Positions 25,146 to 34,160 of a DNA stretch of 64,000 bases are shown here, one piece after another (position 1 is the stretch's first letter; each line of letters begins with the position of its first letter). Location of the stretch: assembly GCA_005223045.1 (NCBI GenBank), contig NJBM01000010.1:62001-126000 (forward strand), read 5' to 3'. The stretch comes from Planctomycetes bacterium B3_Pla. Its GTDB lineage: Bacteria > Planctomycetota > Phycisphaerae > Sedimentisphaerales > Anaerobacaceae. The notes below the pieces were generated by a model. That model had not been told where the DNA came from and ran no database searches. It saw only the letters and a list, made by a program, of their open reading frames with translations. The position numbers and the translations under genes are program-made.

Positions 25146-27299
25146 TTAGTCCACAGTGTCTGGCTTGGCTCTGTGGTCGATAAGCAGCGGGCCCGGCGGG
25201 GCTTTCCAGACTCGGCAGAGGGGCTGGGCTGTGCGGACCCGGCCTTTCTGCCGCCGGGCCGGATCGGTGGAATAGAAATATTGCTCTGAATCCGTATAAC
25301 GATATTCATAGAGGGGCACTATGCCTGAATTGTCACCGGCATCAGTGTCCGGCGGCAAGGCATAGAAAAGCGGGTCAGCAGACGGATTGGGATGCTCTGC
25401 GGTCAGCTTGGCGTTCTGTACGTAGATAGCGGTAGGATGGGCTTTCCTTCGACTTCGCTCAGGACCGTGAGTTCGTCGAACGGTAGCCCATGCGATTCCG
25501 TGATGGCCGGCTGAAGCCCACCCTACAAGCTGATCCGGCTCGAATGCATAGAACGGTATCGATTCGACAGAGTCCCACAGGCCGGCGCTTTCTACGTCGT
25601 TACGCAGAAGATAATTGCTTTGACCCTGTTTGTCCTGTACTTGATAGACCGCCACGGGCAGAACGAGACGCGGATCGTCGAGGTTCAATCGGTACATGAT
25701 CTGATTATAATCGTAGCGCGGCGTCGGATTTTTTGCCGAGCCTGAAAACGTGTGGGCGTAGGTTCCCTCGAAGTAAATCATGCGGCCGCCGTCCTGGTCG
25801 AAGTACGGATGGTGCATCGGATTGTAGAAAGTATATTTGTTGTGCGTGACGATCTTTCGAGCGTAGGCCCACGGCCCGACTGGAGTGTCGGCTTCGGCGT
25901 ACCAGACCTCGCCAAGATAAGACTGTTCGCCGGCTTGCTGCACCGTGATCATGACCCATTTGTTTCGATGGGCGTTGAAATAAACGCTGCCGCCGTGAGG
26001 AATGACTTTCCTGCCGGAGGTGACGTCGTAGAGATGCGTGTCCTTTTTCTCCTGCTTCAGCGCTTCGATGATGGAGTTATTCGCCGATGCGTCACCACCT
26101 GTCAGCTCGTAAAAGCGCACCCAGCGGTGAGGTGTTTCAGATTCGCCCACATCCAGTCTCGCAGCGTGTGGCGGGGCCGTCCCGGCCTTGCGTCCCGCCG
26201 GCATCCCTTCGACTGCGCTCAGGACAGGCTTGCCGGCGCTCGGGAACAAGGGCAAGATGCCCTCGCCACGACGAGAGAGGGCGGTCAGGACTTCGTAACG
26301 ATTGGGATCGAGAACGTGGTCCCACTCGGCCCTGACTCGCATACGGACCGATAGAGGAAACTGCACGGCGAAATAGTAATACCTTTGCCCGGCTACATTG
26401 ACCGCGAAGGCATGTCCTGAATTGGTATGCGGCAGGAAATCCTGGCCCGAGCGAACTACCGGCTCGAACGAGCCGGTCGCATCGTTGAAGACCACCAGCC
26501 CGCGCTCGTAAGCCTGGCCGAGGTCCTTCATTCGCGCGTATTTGGCGACCATTTGCTCAGCGCCCTGCTTGTCCCTGACGGTCAGCAAGCCATCAAGCCA
26601 TACCAGACCCTTCTCTTTCATACGACAAATCGGCCTGCTGAATCCCGTCTCGTCAACGAAGTACTCGATATTGACCCCGACGGAAGGGTTCAGTCCTCCT
26701 CGTCCGGGCAAATCGGAAAACGCGCCGGCTGTGGCGAAGTGGCCCAAAGGATACGACGGTCTATTCGTATCGCCCCACAGCCAGAACAGACGACCGTGAT
26801 AGACGCACGTATATACCGAGTCCTGCCCCATGACCTGCCCGTTGAGGACAGGGTTCTTTAGCGGCGCCGGATGGCCGGTAAGAACACTGTCGCGATATAT
26901 GCCCTGACCCGTGATTCGATAGAGCCGCTCGGCAATGTTGAGCCGGTCGATTTTGATCACGGCACTGCCTCCGGCGGAGGTCTTCAGCCTTGTTCCATTC
27001 ATGCCGAATCCGTCTTTTGGAAATTCATAGCCGTGACTTTCAACGAAGAAAAAAACGTCCCTGTCCATCAGGCCCGGCTCATAGAATGCGACAATGCCGT
27101 TGCTGTCCGTGTAGTATCGTATATTGCTGGTCGTCCGTAATTCGACCAGGGGCACTCCACGATTAGTTTGGCGATCCACTACCTGAATCTTGAAGTATTT
27201 GCCGGGAGAGGCCGGCTCCACAAACGCAACCAGACAGGGCCAGACAACAAGCAGGAGAGTCGTCGTCAAAACAATCCGTGAGTGGCTCTTGCGCATCAT
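25146..27299 (-). CDS. Secreted propeller-like protein of unknown function carrying repeat insertions
   Basis: 717 residues. Signal peptide to about residue 30; a short carboxypeptidase-regulatory-like beta domain (VVDRQTNRGVPLVELRT, about 36-80); then a region with GRLFWLWGDTNRPSYPLG and repeated aromatic strands that looks like a five-bladed glycosidase-type propeller. No catalytic residues could be assigned. Two blocks do not look like the rest and coincide with intergenic-type repeats: about residues 344-378 (ILPLFPSAGKPVLSAVEG) and about 592-622 (THGPERSRRKAHPT). Both keep the frame open. A terminator hairpin separates it from the LamG gene upstream. It may bind or cleave a polysaccharide; that is an inference from fold and neighbours only. 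Confidence 0.75.
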   Translation of the reverse strand: MMRKSHSRIVLTTTLLLVVWPCLVAFVEPASPGKYFKIQVVDRQTNRGVPLVELRTTSNIRYYTDSNGIVAFYEPGLMDRDVFFFVESHGYEFPKDGFGMNGTRLKTSAGGSAVIKIDRLNIAERLYRITGQGIYRDSVLTGHPAPLKNPVLNGQVMGQDSVYTCVYHGRLFWLWGDTNRPSYPLGHFATAGAFSDLPGRGGLNPSVGVNIEYFVDETGFSRPICRMKEKGLVWLDGLLTVRDKQGAEQMVAKYARMKDLGQAYERGLVVFNDATGSFEPVVRSGQDFLPHTNSGHAFAVNVAGQRYYYFAVQFPLSVRMRVRAEWDHVLDPNRYEVLTALSRRGEGILPLFPSAGKPVLSAVEGMPAGRKAGTAPPHAARLDVGESETPHRWVRFYELTGGDASANNSIIEALKQEKKDTHLYDVTSGRKVIPHGGSVYFNAHRNKWVMITVQQAGEQSYLGEVWYAEADTPVGPWAYARKIVTHNKYTFYNPMHHPYFDQDGGRMIYFEGTYAHTFSGSAKNPTPRYDYNQIMYRLNLDDPRLVLPVAVYQVQDKQGQSNYLLRNDVESAGLWDSVESIPFYAFEPDQLVGWASAGHHGIAWATVRRTHGPERSRRKAHPTAIYVQNAKLTAEHPNPSADPLFYALPPDTDAGDNSGIVPLYEYRYTDSEQYFYSTDPARRQKGRVRTAQPLCRVWKAPPGPLLIDHRAKPDTVD
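25432..25526. repeat. Nested repeat inserted in frame in the propeller-like gene
   Basis: Outer arms GTAGGATGGGCT (25432-25443) and AGCCCACCCTAC (25515-25526) belong to the GTAGGGTGGGC family. Inside lies a second palindromic element with CCTTCGAC at 25446 and GTCGAACGG ending at 25483, including GCTCAGGACCGTGAG. In the minus-strand gene the whole unit is read through without a stop. Confidence 0.75.
26168..26269. repeat. Composite repeat inserted in frame in the propeller-like gene
   Basis: Begins GTGGCGGGGCCGTCCCGGCC and ends GGGCAAGATGCCCTCGCCAC, containing CCTTCGACTGCGCTCAGGAC at its centre. The central part matches the inner element of 25446-25483. It contributes about 34 codons to the minus-strand gene without a frameshift. 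Confidence 0.75.
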
Positions 27300-27423
27300 C
27301 TTCGATTCTCCCGAACAACCTCGGAATAATTCTGCTTACAGCGCAGCTCTTATTAACAGTATAGTATGCCGTGGATCAATATCAAGCAAGCGGTGGTGTG
27401 CGTCGGTCTTTACGGCAGTGGAT

Positions 27424-27462
27424 AAAAATGGGGCCTGCACCGAATCGTTCGGCACAGGCCCC
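27424..27462 (-). terminator. Rho-independent terminator of the LamG gene
   Basis: On the minus strand GGGGCCTG (from 27462) pairs with CAGGCCCC (to 27430), an inner 5-base stem CCGAA/TTCGG is capped by a three-base loop, and a T-run follows (complement of AAAAA at 27424-27428). It lies 42 bases after the LamG gene stop. Confidence 0.85.
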
Positions 27463-27503
27463 TTATAGTGCAAGTCTTAACGTCATTGACGCACAAGCGG
27501 CAA

Positions 27504-30500
27504 TTACGGCGCTGGATTCCTCGGCCTATATAGCCGAATGTCGTCAAAGTACATCGTGCCGGAACCACCGGACGCAGTAACGCCGGCTTTGCTTCCCATG
27601 CCAATGGCAATCTTGTCAACGTTACTGAGGTTTATGCCCTGATCGGCAAACGCCTGGAGCGGAATGACCCACTCGGTCCAGGTGTCGATGTTCGCCGCAC
27701 CGGGGTCATCGTGAGCCACTACCGCAGGTGCGCCCGTGGCGTTAGAGATCGCCACATATAGCGGCTCGGCGGCATTGCTGGCTATGCCAATGTCCTGGCT
27801 CGCCCACTGCGCGCCGGCGTTGCCGGTGATAGTAACGTTGGAGAACACGGCCTCACCCGTCGCACTGTTATTGTGGCCGGTCAGTGCCAGGCCCACATAA
27901 ACAGTAGATTCCATCGACACGCTCGGTCTCCACACCATGCTTTGCCACGTGGCGCCATTACTGGAATAGGAGCCCCTGAAGTTGCCGGAGACGTCACGCT
28001 CTAATTTCACCCAGTAGGGTGCGGTGATTGCCATTTGCTCGGCTGTCGCCACAGAAGTGTCGCTCGTGGCGTCGGCGTCGGTATCCGTCCGCGCCTGGAA
28101 TCGGCACCCGTTCGTTGGTGTGCCGTCGGCGTTGGTGGGCATGATGTACACCGCAGTGAACTTCGAGCCCGGATCGAGCGTCTCGCGAATCATCACGCCG
28201 GCTTTCGCCCAGTTGTCGGTCTGCTCAACGCTCTCGACCTTCGCTACAATCGTGCCGGCGCCGGTGAGCGTCTTGTACGCATAATGGAATTCATCTGCCT
28301 GGTTCCAGATATCCGCACCGGAGGCGGTCATCGTAAATGTGCCGACCGGCCCCTCAACGAAGCTGCCGACAGATCCGGGTTGGCCCTGGAACCAGATCGA
28401 CAATTCGCCGACGCCTCCCTCAATCCAGTCATGCGACGAGGTTAGCTTCAACTCGGCTTCTGAATTCATCACGCCCCCGGTGTTGTTGTAAGCCAGCGGC
28501 AGGGACTGGCGGCCACCGTGAACAGTCGTCTGCTCGGCATACGGCGGGAGCAAGTAGCCCACTTGTGCGCCGTTGGTAGGAACGCCGAAGCCGTCGATCC
28601 AATGCTGCCAGATAGCTTCGTTGGCCGCGTCATTGTCGGTATAGCCCTCGAAGTCTTCCACCAGAACGTAATCAGATACCGTGAAAGCCCAGATTCTACC
28701 TTTGCTGATTGTTCCGTCGGCGTTGATCTCATCAATCCGCCAGTAGTATGGCCCGCCGCCCCATTCAACTCCTCCTTCGGGGGGCGTGTAGCTGGTTCCG
28801 CTCTGGCGGCCTCGATAGATGCCTGTCGCATCCGATGCATCTGCATCCATGACGGCATCTCTGTCGGTGCCAAAGTAAACATCGTGCTCGGAGGCATTGT
28901 CTCCCGGCGACCAGGTGAGCGGTGTTGCCTCTTTGAGCGGCGGGATTGAACCATTAGTCGGCACAGGATCCCAGGCAAGGTCAAGTTCGCCTCGCATGGC
29001 CTGTTTAATCTCGTCCAACGTCAGTACCCTGTTGTAGATGCGCACGTCATCGACGAGGCCGGTCAAATTCCGGCTGCTCTGTTGTGAGTTGGCGCCGATG
29101 AATAAGTTGTAGCTGCTGGTGTCTATGCTTCCGGTGGATGCAAGACGGGCATCCTCCGCACCATCGATATATACGATCTTGTTGGAACCGTCATACACCG
29201 AAGCGACGTGTCGCCACGTATCGGTGGTCACGGCAGTGTTCGCATTTAAGTTTGTGCCCGTGCCATTAGCCGCGAAATGGATGGAATCACCGTCTGACGG
29301 TCCTCGGCTCATTCTGTAGGAATCGTCACCCTTGGCAAGAATGGTCTCCCATGTTTTGGTGAATGCCGCAACCTTGATCCAGCACATGACCGTAATATCG
29401 CCCGTGATGGTGAGGCTCGGCAGATCCCCGCAGTCCACGTAGTCGCCGGAGCCGTCGAACTCCAGTGCACCACCCACCTGGCCGGGCCCCCATTGTGGGT
29501 CTCCCTGCAATATGCCGTGATTGCCGTTGCCGGACCAATCGACCGCCACGGTGCCGCTGTCGGCATCGAGTTTCCACCAGCCGACAAGACTCGGGTCGGT
29601 AATGGGGATTTCAGGTAAAGTCCTGAAACTCCATACGTTGCCCTTGTGTGTGGCCAGGCCGTCGAACTGATCGACTCGCCAATAATAAACCGTGTCCGAG
29701 GCGAGAGTACCGGGACTATAGTCCGGCGTTCCCCGGGGCATACCCGCCACGGCACTGTTGACATCATCGAAATTGTCAGCGAAATACACGGTATGCAGTT
29801 TCGCGTTCAAACCCATTGTCCAACTGAGGGTCGCATCATCCGGAAATACGAATCTGGCGCCGTCAGCCGGGAATGGGGCATAGGCCTTCTTGGGAGGAAT
29901 CGTGAAACTCCAGACAAAACCTTTGTATTTGGTCGTGCCGTCAGCCTCAATCTCATCGACTCTCCAGTAATATGTTGTGCCCGGAGGCAGACCTTCGGGA
30001 AAGGCAAATCCTGGAAATCCGACAATGAAGAAGTCCGCGGACTGGTTGCCCTGGAAGGCGTCGCCGAGGCCGTCGTTCACGTCGTCGAAGTTGGTGCCGA
30101 AATATACATCGCGTGTTGCCGCCGTTTCTCCGCCCGACCATGAAAGACTCACCCACGTGTCCAGATACTGGGCGCCGTCTTCCGGCAGCGGATTATAAGC
30201 CCGTATCCGTGGACCTCGCCAGCTTTCGTCAGGACCCAAATCGGCCGGTGTATAATCGGGATTGGTGGTCAGCACGATCTTGTCGAATCGCCACCCGTCC
30301 TCACGCATTCTTACATGGAGCGTGTGCACCCCGACACTTGTGACATCGATCTGCGCCAAACCCTCATTGTCACGCCTGTCGATGCTCCATACCCACGGCC
30401 CGTTGCCGCCACCGGCCTGGATCTTGTCGGACGTGGTCTCATCGTCATCGAGGCCAACGTGGCAGGAATCGTCAGTGCCGCTGGTGCTGTAGCCCCGGAC

Positions 30501-30797
30501 CCAGACATAGTGAATGCCGGTTTTGACAAAGTTGACCTCGTAGTTCAACCGGGGATTGCCGCCACCGGTGCCGTCGGGCAGTGCCCGCATGAAGCCGTCA
30601 CCGGAAAAATCGGTTGGATCTGTATTGAACTCCCAGAAGTGCTCTCCCTCCGGCACGTTCTCATCGAAGTTCTCAGCCTCAATCGACACTATGCCGTCCG
30701 GCCCGGGATCCTGCGTGTAAGGATCCGAGTAGGCCACACCGCCGGTCAGATTCAATACCAAAGCAAAACAAACCAGGTAAATCAATTTCTCAGACAT
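27504..30797 (-). CDS. Large secreted multi-domain LamG/CBM-like adhesion protein
   Basis: 1097 residues. Signal peptide to about 24; a CBM6-like beta-sandwich beginning SIEAENFDENV (about 38-185); two fibronectin-like modules, each with YYWRVD and VYFG-type strands (about 200-395); a LamG/concanavalin-like domain starting SLVGWWKLD with VDDVRIYNRVLT near its end (about 400-600); a third YYWRIDE module; and a C-terminal sandwich ending in GTMYFDDIRLYRP. No glycosidase catalytic domain is visible, so it is best seen as a carbohydrate-binding or cell-surface adhesion protein. Preceded by a good promoter and followed by a terminator, hence a single-gene unit. There is no visible sorting signal or anchor at the C terminus. 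Confidence 0.85.
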   Translation of the reverse strand: MSEKLIYLVCFALVLNLTGGVAYSDPYTQDPGPDGIVSIEAENFDENVPEGEHFWEFNTDPTDFSGDGFMRALPDGTGGGNPRLNYEVNFVKTGIHYVWVRGYSTSGTDDSCHVGLDDDETTSDKIQAGGGNGPWVWSIDRRDNEGLAQIDVTSVGVHTLHVRMREDGWRFDKIVLTTNPDYTPADLGPDESWRGPRIRAYNPLPEDGAQYLDTWVSLSWSGGETAATRDVYFGTNFDDVNDGLGDAFQGNQSADFFIVGFPGFAFPEGLPPGTTYYWRVDEIEADGTTKYKGFVWSFTIPPKKAYAPFPADGARFVFPDDATLSWTMGLNAKLHTVYFADNFDDVNSAVAGMPRGTPDYSPGTLASDTVYYWRVDQFDGLATHKGNVWSFRTLPEIPITDPSLVGWWKLDADSGTVAVDWSGNGNHGILQGDPQWGPGQVGGALEFDGSGDYVDCGDLPSLTITGDITVMCWIKVAAFTKTWETILAKGDDSYRMSRGPSDGDSIHFAANGTGTNLNANTAVTTDTWRHVASVYDGSNKIVYIDGAEDARLASTGSIDTSSYNLFIGANSQQSSRNLTGLVDDVRIYNRVLTLDEIKQAMRGELDLAWDPVPTNGSIPPLKEATPLTWSPGDNASEHDVYFGTDRDAVMDADASDATGIYRGRQSGTSYTPPEGGVEWGGGPYYWRIDEINADGTISKGRIWAFTVSDYVLVEDFEGYTDNDAANEAIWQHWIDGFGVPTNGAQVGYLLPPYAEQTTVHGGRQSLPLAYNNTGGVMNSEAELKLTSSHDWIEGGVGELSIWFQGQPGSVGSFVEGPVGTFTMTASGADIWNQADEFHYAYKTLTGAGTIVAKVESVEQTDNWAKAGVMIRETLDPGSKFTAVYIMPTNADGTPTNGCRFQARTDTDADATSDTSVATAEQMAITAPYWVKLERDVSGNFRGSYSSNGATWQSMVWRPSVSMESTVYVGLALTGHNNSATGEAVFSNVTITGNAGAQWASQDIGIASNAAEPLYVAISNATGAPAVVAHDDPGAANIDTWTEWVIPLQAFADQGINLSNVDKIAIGMGSKAGVTASGGSGTMYFDDIRLYRPRNPAP

Positions 30798-30952
30798 GAT
30801 CGTCCTCCTTCAAAAAATTGAGTTTCGCAAGCGTGAACTGTGGAAGAGAGAGTGAAACTTCGGCCACGCACCAAAGCAACCGTCAATGACTTTCACCAAC
30901 CCACTTTCTTGCTTTCTCGGTCTCGTGAAGACGCTGATCTTCACCACTCTCT

Positions 30953-30980
30953 AATATACCACGGAAACGACTGAAGTCAA
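30953..30980 (-). promoter_or_regulatory. Sigma-70-type promoter of the LamG gene
   Basis: Minus strand TTGACT (30980-30975), 16-base spacer, TATATT (30958-30953). It leaves a leader of roughly 150 bases before the start codon at 30797. A GGAGGA Shine-Dalgarno precedes that start (complement of 30802-30808). Confidence 0.65.
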
Positions 30981-31049
30981 CATTTTTTTTCGATTTTCGA
31001 TTGCCGATTGTAGCGCGACAAATCGTCAATCGGCGATCCTCAATGACTT

Positions 31050-31898
31050 TTACCGGACCCGGTGCGACAGAAGGAATTGTTGGAGGCCTTCCAGGTCGTC
31101 GGTGTTGAGCATGTCCACACCTGCTAAGATTAGCTCGCGCCAGAGTGCCTCTCGGGCCGCTGAAGGATTGTCCGGCGTCGCCCAGAATCTCACGCGCCTG
31201 CCCTTATCGTGTGCCGTCTGCACAATCTCCCTTAGTTTGCCGCGTTCTTCGGCAGGCATCCGGCCGGTCCCCCGCCATTTGAAATGCCGTGTCCAGTTGT
31301 CGCTTATCAGGGGCATCAGGTCCGCAGGAGCATTGGATTGCAGGTCAGTGAGCCTGCCGTCATAGCCTGCGTAGCGAACCTTCTGTGACGCCATTAGTTC
31401 GTAAGGACGATTGCCCGAGATGACAGCAAGCACGGCCTTATCACTGCGACCGTCCGGCCCGAAGGAGGTGAAGATGTCTTGATACTCGGCGAGGATTCTG
31501 TCGAGCACCTTGTAAGTTGCAGCAGTTTCGGATTTGATGTCGATCAGCAACGTTACCTGTCCCGGCGCGCCGGGATTCGGATAGACGCTTCCGCCATTTT
31601 GCTTTACTCGTTCTCGCAACGGATCGAGATACAGGCGGCGCAGGGTCCTTTCAGGCGTAATCTCATGCCGGTCGTGAGCTACAAACAAATCGTCATCAAC
31701 GAGAAAGATGTCGGCTTCGACGCCGCTAAAACCATGAGCGAGCGCATCATGCAGCGGCTGCTCGTGCCTGTAATCATTGTGCGCATGAGCCAGAGGCAGA
31801 GGCACAACGCCGGTGCCGGCAGGGTGTGACCTGCATGAAAGCAACGATAGTGATGCCGAACACATAAGCATGGCTATGTAAGTGCTTCTCATTTGCAT
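31050..31898 (-). CDS. GDPD/PI-PLC-like phosphodiesterase lipoprotein
   Basis: 282 residues. Lipoprotein signal with lipobox LLSC near residue 22. The barrel starts with LAHAHNDY and GVEADIFLVDDDLFVAHD, giving the two histidines and acidic pair of the glycerophosphodiester phosphodiesterase / phospholipase C-like fold; LLIDIKS and VRFWATPDNP follow and MLNTDDL closes. The substrate could be a glycerophosphodiester or another phosphodiester; family members in planctomycetes are poorly characterised. A CCCGGCGCGCCGGG palindrome sits in frame and encodes NPGAPG in the loop before LLIDIK. Located between the LamG gene and a divergent glycosidase gene. Confidence 0.8.
   Translation of the reverse strand: MQMRSTYIAMLMCSASLSLLSCRSHPAGTGVVPLPLAHAHNDYRHEQPLHDALAHGFSGVEADIFLVDDDLFVAHDRHEITPERTLRRLYLDPLRERVKQNGGSVYPNPGAPGQVTLLIDIKSETAATYKVLDRILAEYQDIFTSFGPDGRSDKAVLAVISGNRPYELMASQKVRYAGYDGRLTDLQSNAPADLMPLISDNWTRHFKWRGTGRMPAEERGKLREIVQTAHDKGRRVRFWATPDNPSAAREALWRELILAGVDMLNTDDLEGLQQFLLSHRVR
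31561..31574. repeat. Palindrome CCCGGCGCGCCGGG inside a coding sequence
   Basis: Third exact copy of the 14-base palindrome. Here it is inside the GDPD-like gene, encoding PGAPG in a position that would be a surface loop before a beta strand. Confidence 0.75.
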
Positions 31899-32052
31899 GG
31901 ATGCTCCCGGTTAAAATCTTCTTGATCGTGCCGTCTCGTTCGTTTTCGAATACAGTAACCTATTCAACTCGTTCATACAACAGTCAGTTGACTTGACCTG
32001 ATGAGAAAAACGTTGAGATTCGACACTGGATTATGTACAACATTAGTCGGTC

Positions 32053-32097
32053 GGTGGGCCAATACCGTAAGGCATCCCCAAGGGAGGCCCACCCTAC
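32053..32097. repeat. GGTGGGCC...GGCCCACCCTAC inverted repeat
   Basis: GGTGGGCC (32053-32060) and GGCCCACC (32086-32093) plus CTAC. A member of the GTAGGGTGGGC family lying directly upstream of the Shine-Dalgarno of the glycosidase gene. Confidence 0.65.
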
Positions 32098-32117
32098 AGG
32101 CTGGAAAGGAATGGCAA

Positions 32118-34160
32118 ATGATCGAACGAATTCGAAAACATCCACTTGTGACAACGGTAGTTTTGTTAGTTTTTCTCGCGGCCGGTCAGGAGCGAGCGGA
32201 ATCGCGACTCCAGTTTCCGGGGCCTGCGCCGGGTAAGGGACAGGCCAGGATTCGTCAAAGCGAGCTTGTTCTTGAGAATGACGTTATTTCCTGCGCCTGG
32301 AACATCTCCGATGGGCAGCTTGCGCCGAACGCTGTGACGGACAAGCTGTCCGCAAGCACGCTCGATCTGTCGGAGACCGAATGCTTTCAAGTGGTCCTGG
32401 ACGGCGGGCGGATTGTGAAAGCTTCCGATCTGAGAATTATCGGCAAACCCGGCACAAGAAACCTGGAGCCAAATCCCGATTCATGCCGATTAGCGGAACG
32501 GTCCGGCGGCAAAGAAATCAATATTGTGCTCGCTGCGCCGGATGATAATCTGAACGTCAACTGGACTGCGATTCTGCGTGACGGATCAAATTACGTGCGG
32601 CAACGGATCAGCTTCGAGGCGAAGAACAAAGCAATCAACTTTAAGCAGCTAACACTGTGGGAGCTGCCGGCGGCGAATGCCGAGATCAAAGGTACCGTGG
32701 ACGGCTCGCCGGTGGTGGCCGGTAACATGTTCTTCGCCTTCGAGTATCCTCTCTCGAAGACACATAAGCCGCAGGGACAATCACATCTTATGCGATGCAG
32801 TTTACCTTACGGCAGCCGGCTGGCGCTTGGCGTGCCTGTTGTGCACAGCTCGGTTGTCGGCGTTGTCCCGGAGGGGCAGTTGCGCCGTGGCTTTCTGTAC
32901 TATATCGAACGCCAGCGCGTGCATCCGTACAGGCCGTTCCTGCACTACAACAGTTGGTATGACATCGGGTACGGGTCTGAGAAAATACAGCCTGGGCAAT
33001 TCGTTGAGGTGGTCGAACTGTTCGGAAAGGAGCTGACCAAGAGGCGTAAAGTAGGGATGGCTTCATTTGTTCTGGACGACGGGTGGGACGATCCCGCCTC
33101 GTTATGGCTGTTTCACGAAGGTTTTCCCAATGGCTTCGCCCCGCTGCGTCGCGCGGTCGAAAGATACGATTCGGTTTTGGGCGCCTGGCTTTCTCCTTTC
33201 GGCGGCTACGGCGATGCAAAGCAGGAAAGGCTCAAGTACGGCCGGCAGCAGGGCTTCGAGACAAACAAGAGCGGCTTCTCGTTAGCCGGCCACAAATACT
33301 TCGGCAGGTTTCGAGATGTGTGCGTTAAGATGATCCACGACTACGATTTGAACTACTTCAAGTTCGACGGCATAGGCACTGGCGGCAGACCGACAGGAAC
33401 TACCGCCGAATTCGCCCGTGATATGGATGCCCTTCTTCAGCTTATGGGCGAGCTGCGCCGGGTCAAACCCGACGTGTTCATCAACACCACAACGGGCACC
33501 TGGTCGTCGCCGTACTGGCTCTGGTACTGCGATTCGACCTGGCGCTCCGGGCGCGATTGGGGTAAGCACGGCGCAGGCACGCAGCGCCAACAGCAGGTGA
33601 CGTACCGTGACAAGGAAACCTACCACAACGTCGTCAGGCGTGCGCCACTGTATCCGCTCAATTCGCTTATGACCCAGGGCGTCATGATAGCCAATCACGG
33701 ACTTCCCAACGCGACCGAAGGTCTCGTCGAAGATATCCGGGACTTCTTCGCCAGCGGGACCAACTGCCAGGAGCTGTACATTACGCCGTCTATGATGGGG
33801 CCACGACACTGGGACGCCTTAGCTGAGGCGGCAAAATGGTCCGGCGACAATTCCGACGTGCTGGTGGACACTCACTGGGTGGGAGGCGATCCGGCTGAGG
33901 GTCAGATTTATGGCTGGGCTTCATGGGCCGAGCGAAAAGGTATTTTGTCGCTGCGCAATCCCAGTGACAAGCCGGGAAAAATCACGATAGATATCGGCAA
34001 AGCATTCGAGCTGCCCAAAGGTGCGGCACGGAGCTATACTCTAAAGAGCCCGTGGAAAGAGGACGCCGGCAGCGAAGCGATTGTGCTCTCGGCGGGCAAA
34101 AAGCACACATTTGAACTGAAGCCATTTGATGTGCTCGTGTTCGACGCAAAGCCGCTTTAG
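32118..34160 (+). CDS. Secreted clan GH-D-like glycoside hydrolase (alpha-galactosidase-like)
   Basis: About 680 residues. Signal peptide to about 30; an N-terminal beta-sandwich up to about 270; then a TIM barrel with YNSWYDIGYG, LDDGWDD (319-325) and YFKFDGIG, in which Asp417 is in the position of the GH27/GH36 nucleophile. A short beta domain ends the protein. Retaining alpha-galactosidases and relatives of this clan remove terminal galactose-type residues; an alternative specificity is quite possible. ATG 32118 is chosen because AAGGA (32106-32110) is properly spaced and the signal peptide then starts the protein; the frame is open to 32001 only because it crosses a palindromic repeat. 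Ends overlap by 4 bases with the convergent URO-D-family gene. Confidence 0.8.
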   Translation: MIERIRKHPLVTTVVLLVFLAAGQERAESRLQFPGPAPGKGQARIRQSELVLENDVISCAWNISDGQLAPNAVTDKLSASTLDLSETECFQVVLDGGRIVKASDLRIIGKPGTRNLEPNPDSCRLAERSGGKEINIVLAAPDDNLNVNWTAILRDGSNYVRQRISFEAKNKAINFKQLTLWELPAANAEIKGTVDGSPVVAGNMFFAFEYPLSKTHKPQGQSHLMRCSLPYGSRLALGVPVVHSSVVGVVPEGQLRRGFLYYIERQRVHPYRPFLHYNSWYDIGYGSEKIQPGQFVEVVELFGKELTKRRKVGMASFVLDDGWDDPASLWLFHEGFPNGFAPLRRAVERYDSVLGAWLSPFGGYGDAKQERLKYGRQQGFETNKSGFSLAGHKYFGRFRDVCVKMIHDYDLNYFKFDGIGTGGRPTGTTAEFARDMDALLQLMGELRRVKPDVFINTTTGTWSSPYWLWYCDSTWRSGRDWGKHGAGTQRQQQVTYRDKETYHNVVRRAPLYPLNSLMTQGVMIANHGLPNATEGLVEDIRDFFASGTNCQELYITPSMMGPRHWDALAEAAKWSGDNSDVLVDTHWVGGDPAEGQIYGWASWAERKGILSLRNPSDKPGKITIDIGKAFELPKGAARSYTLKSPWKEDAGSEAIVLSAGKKHTFELKPFDVLVFDAKPL

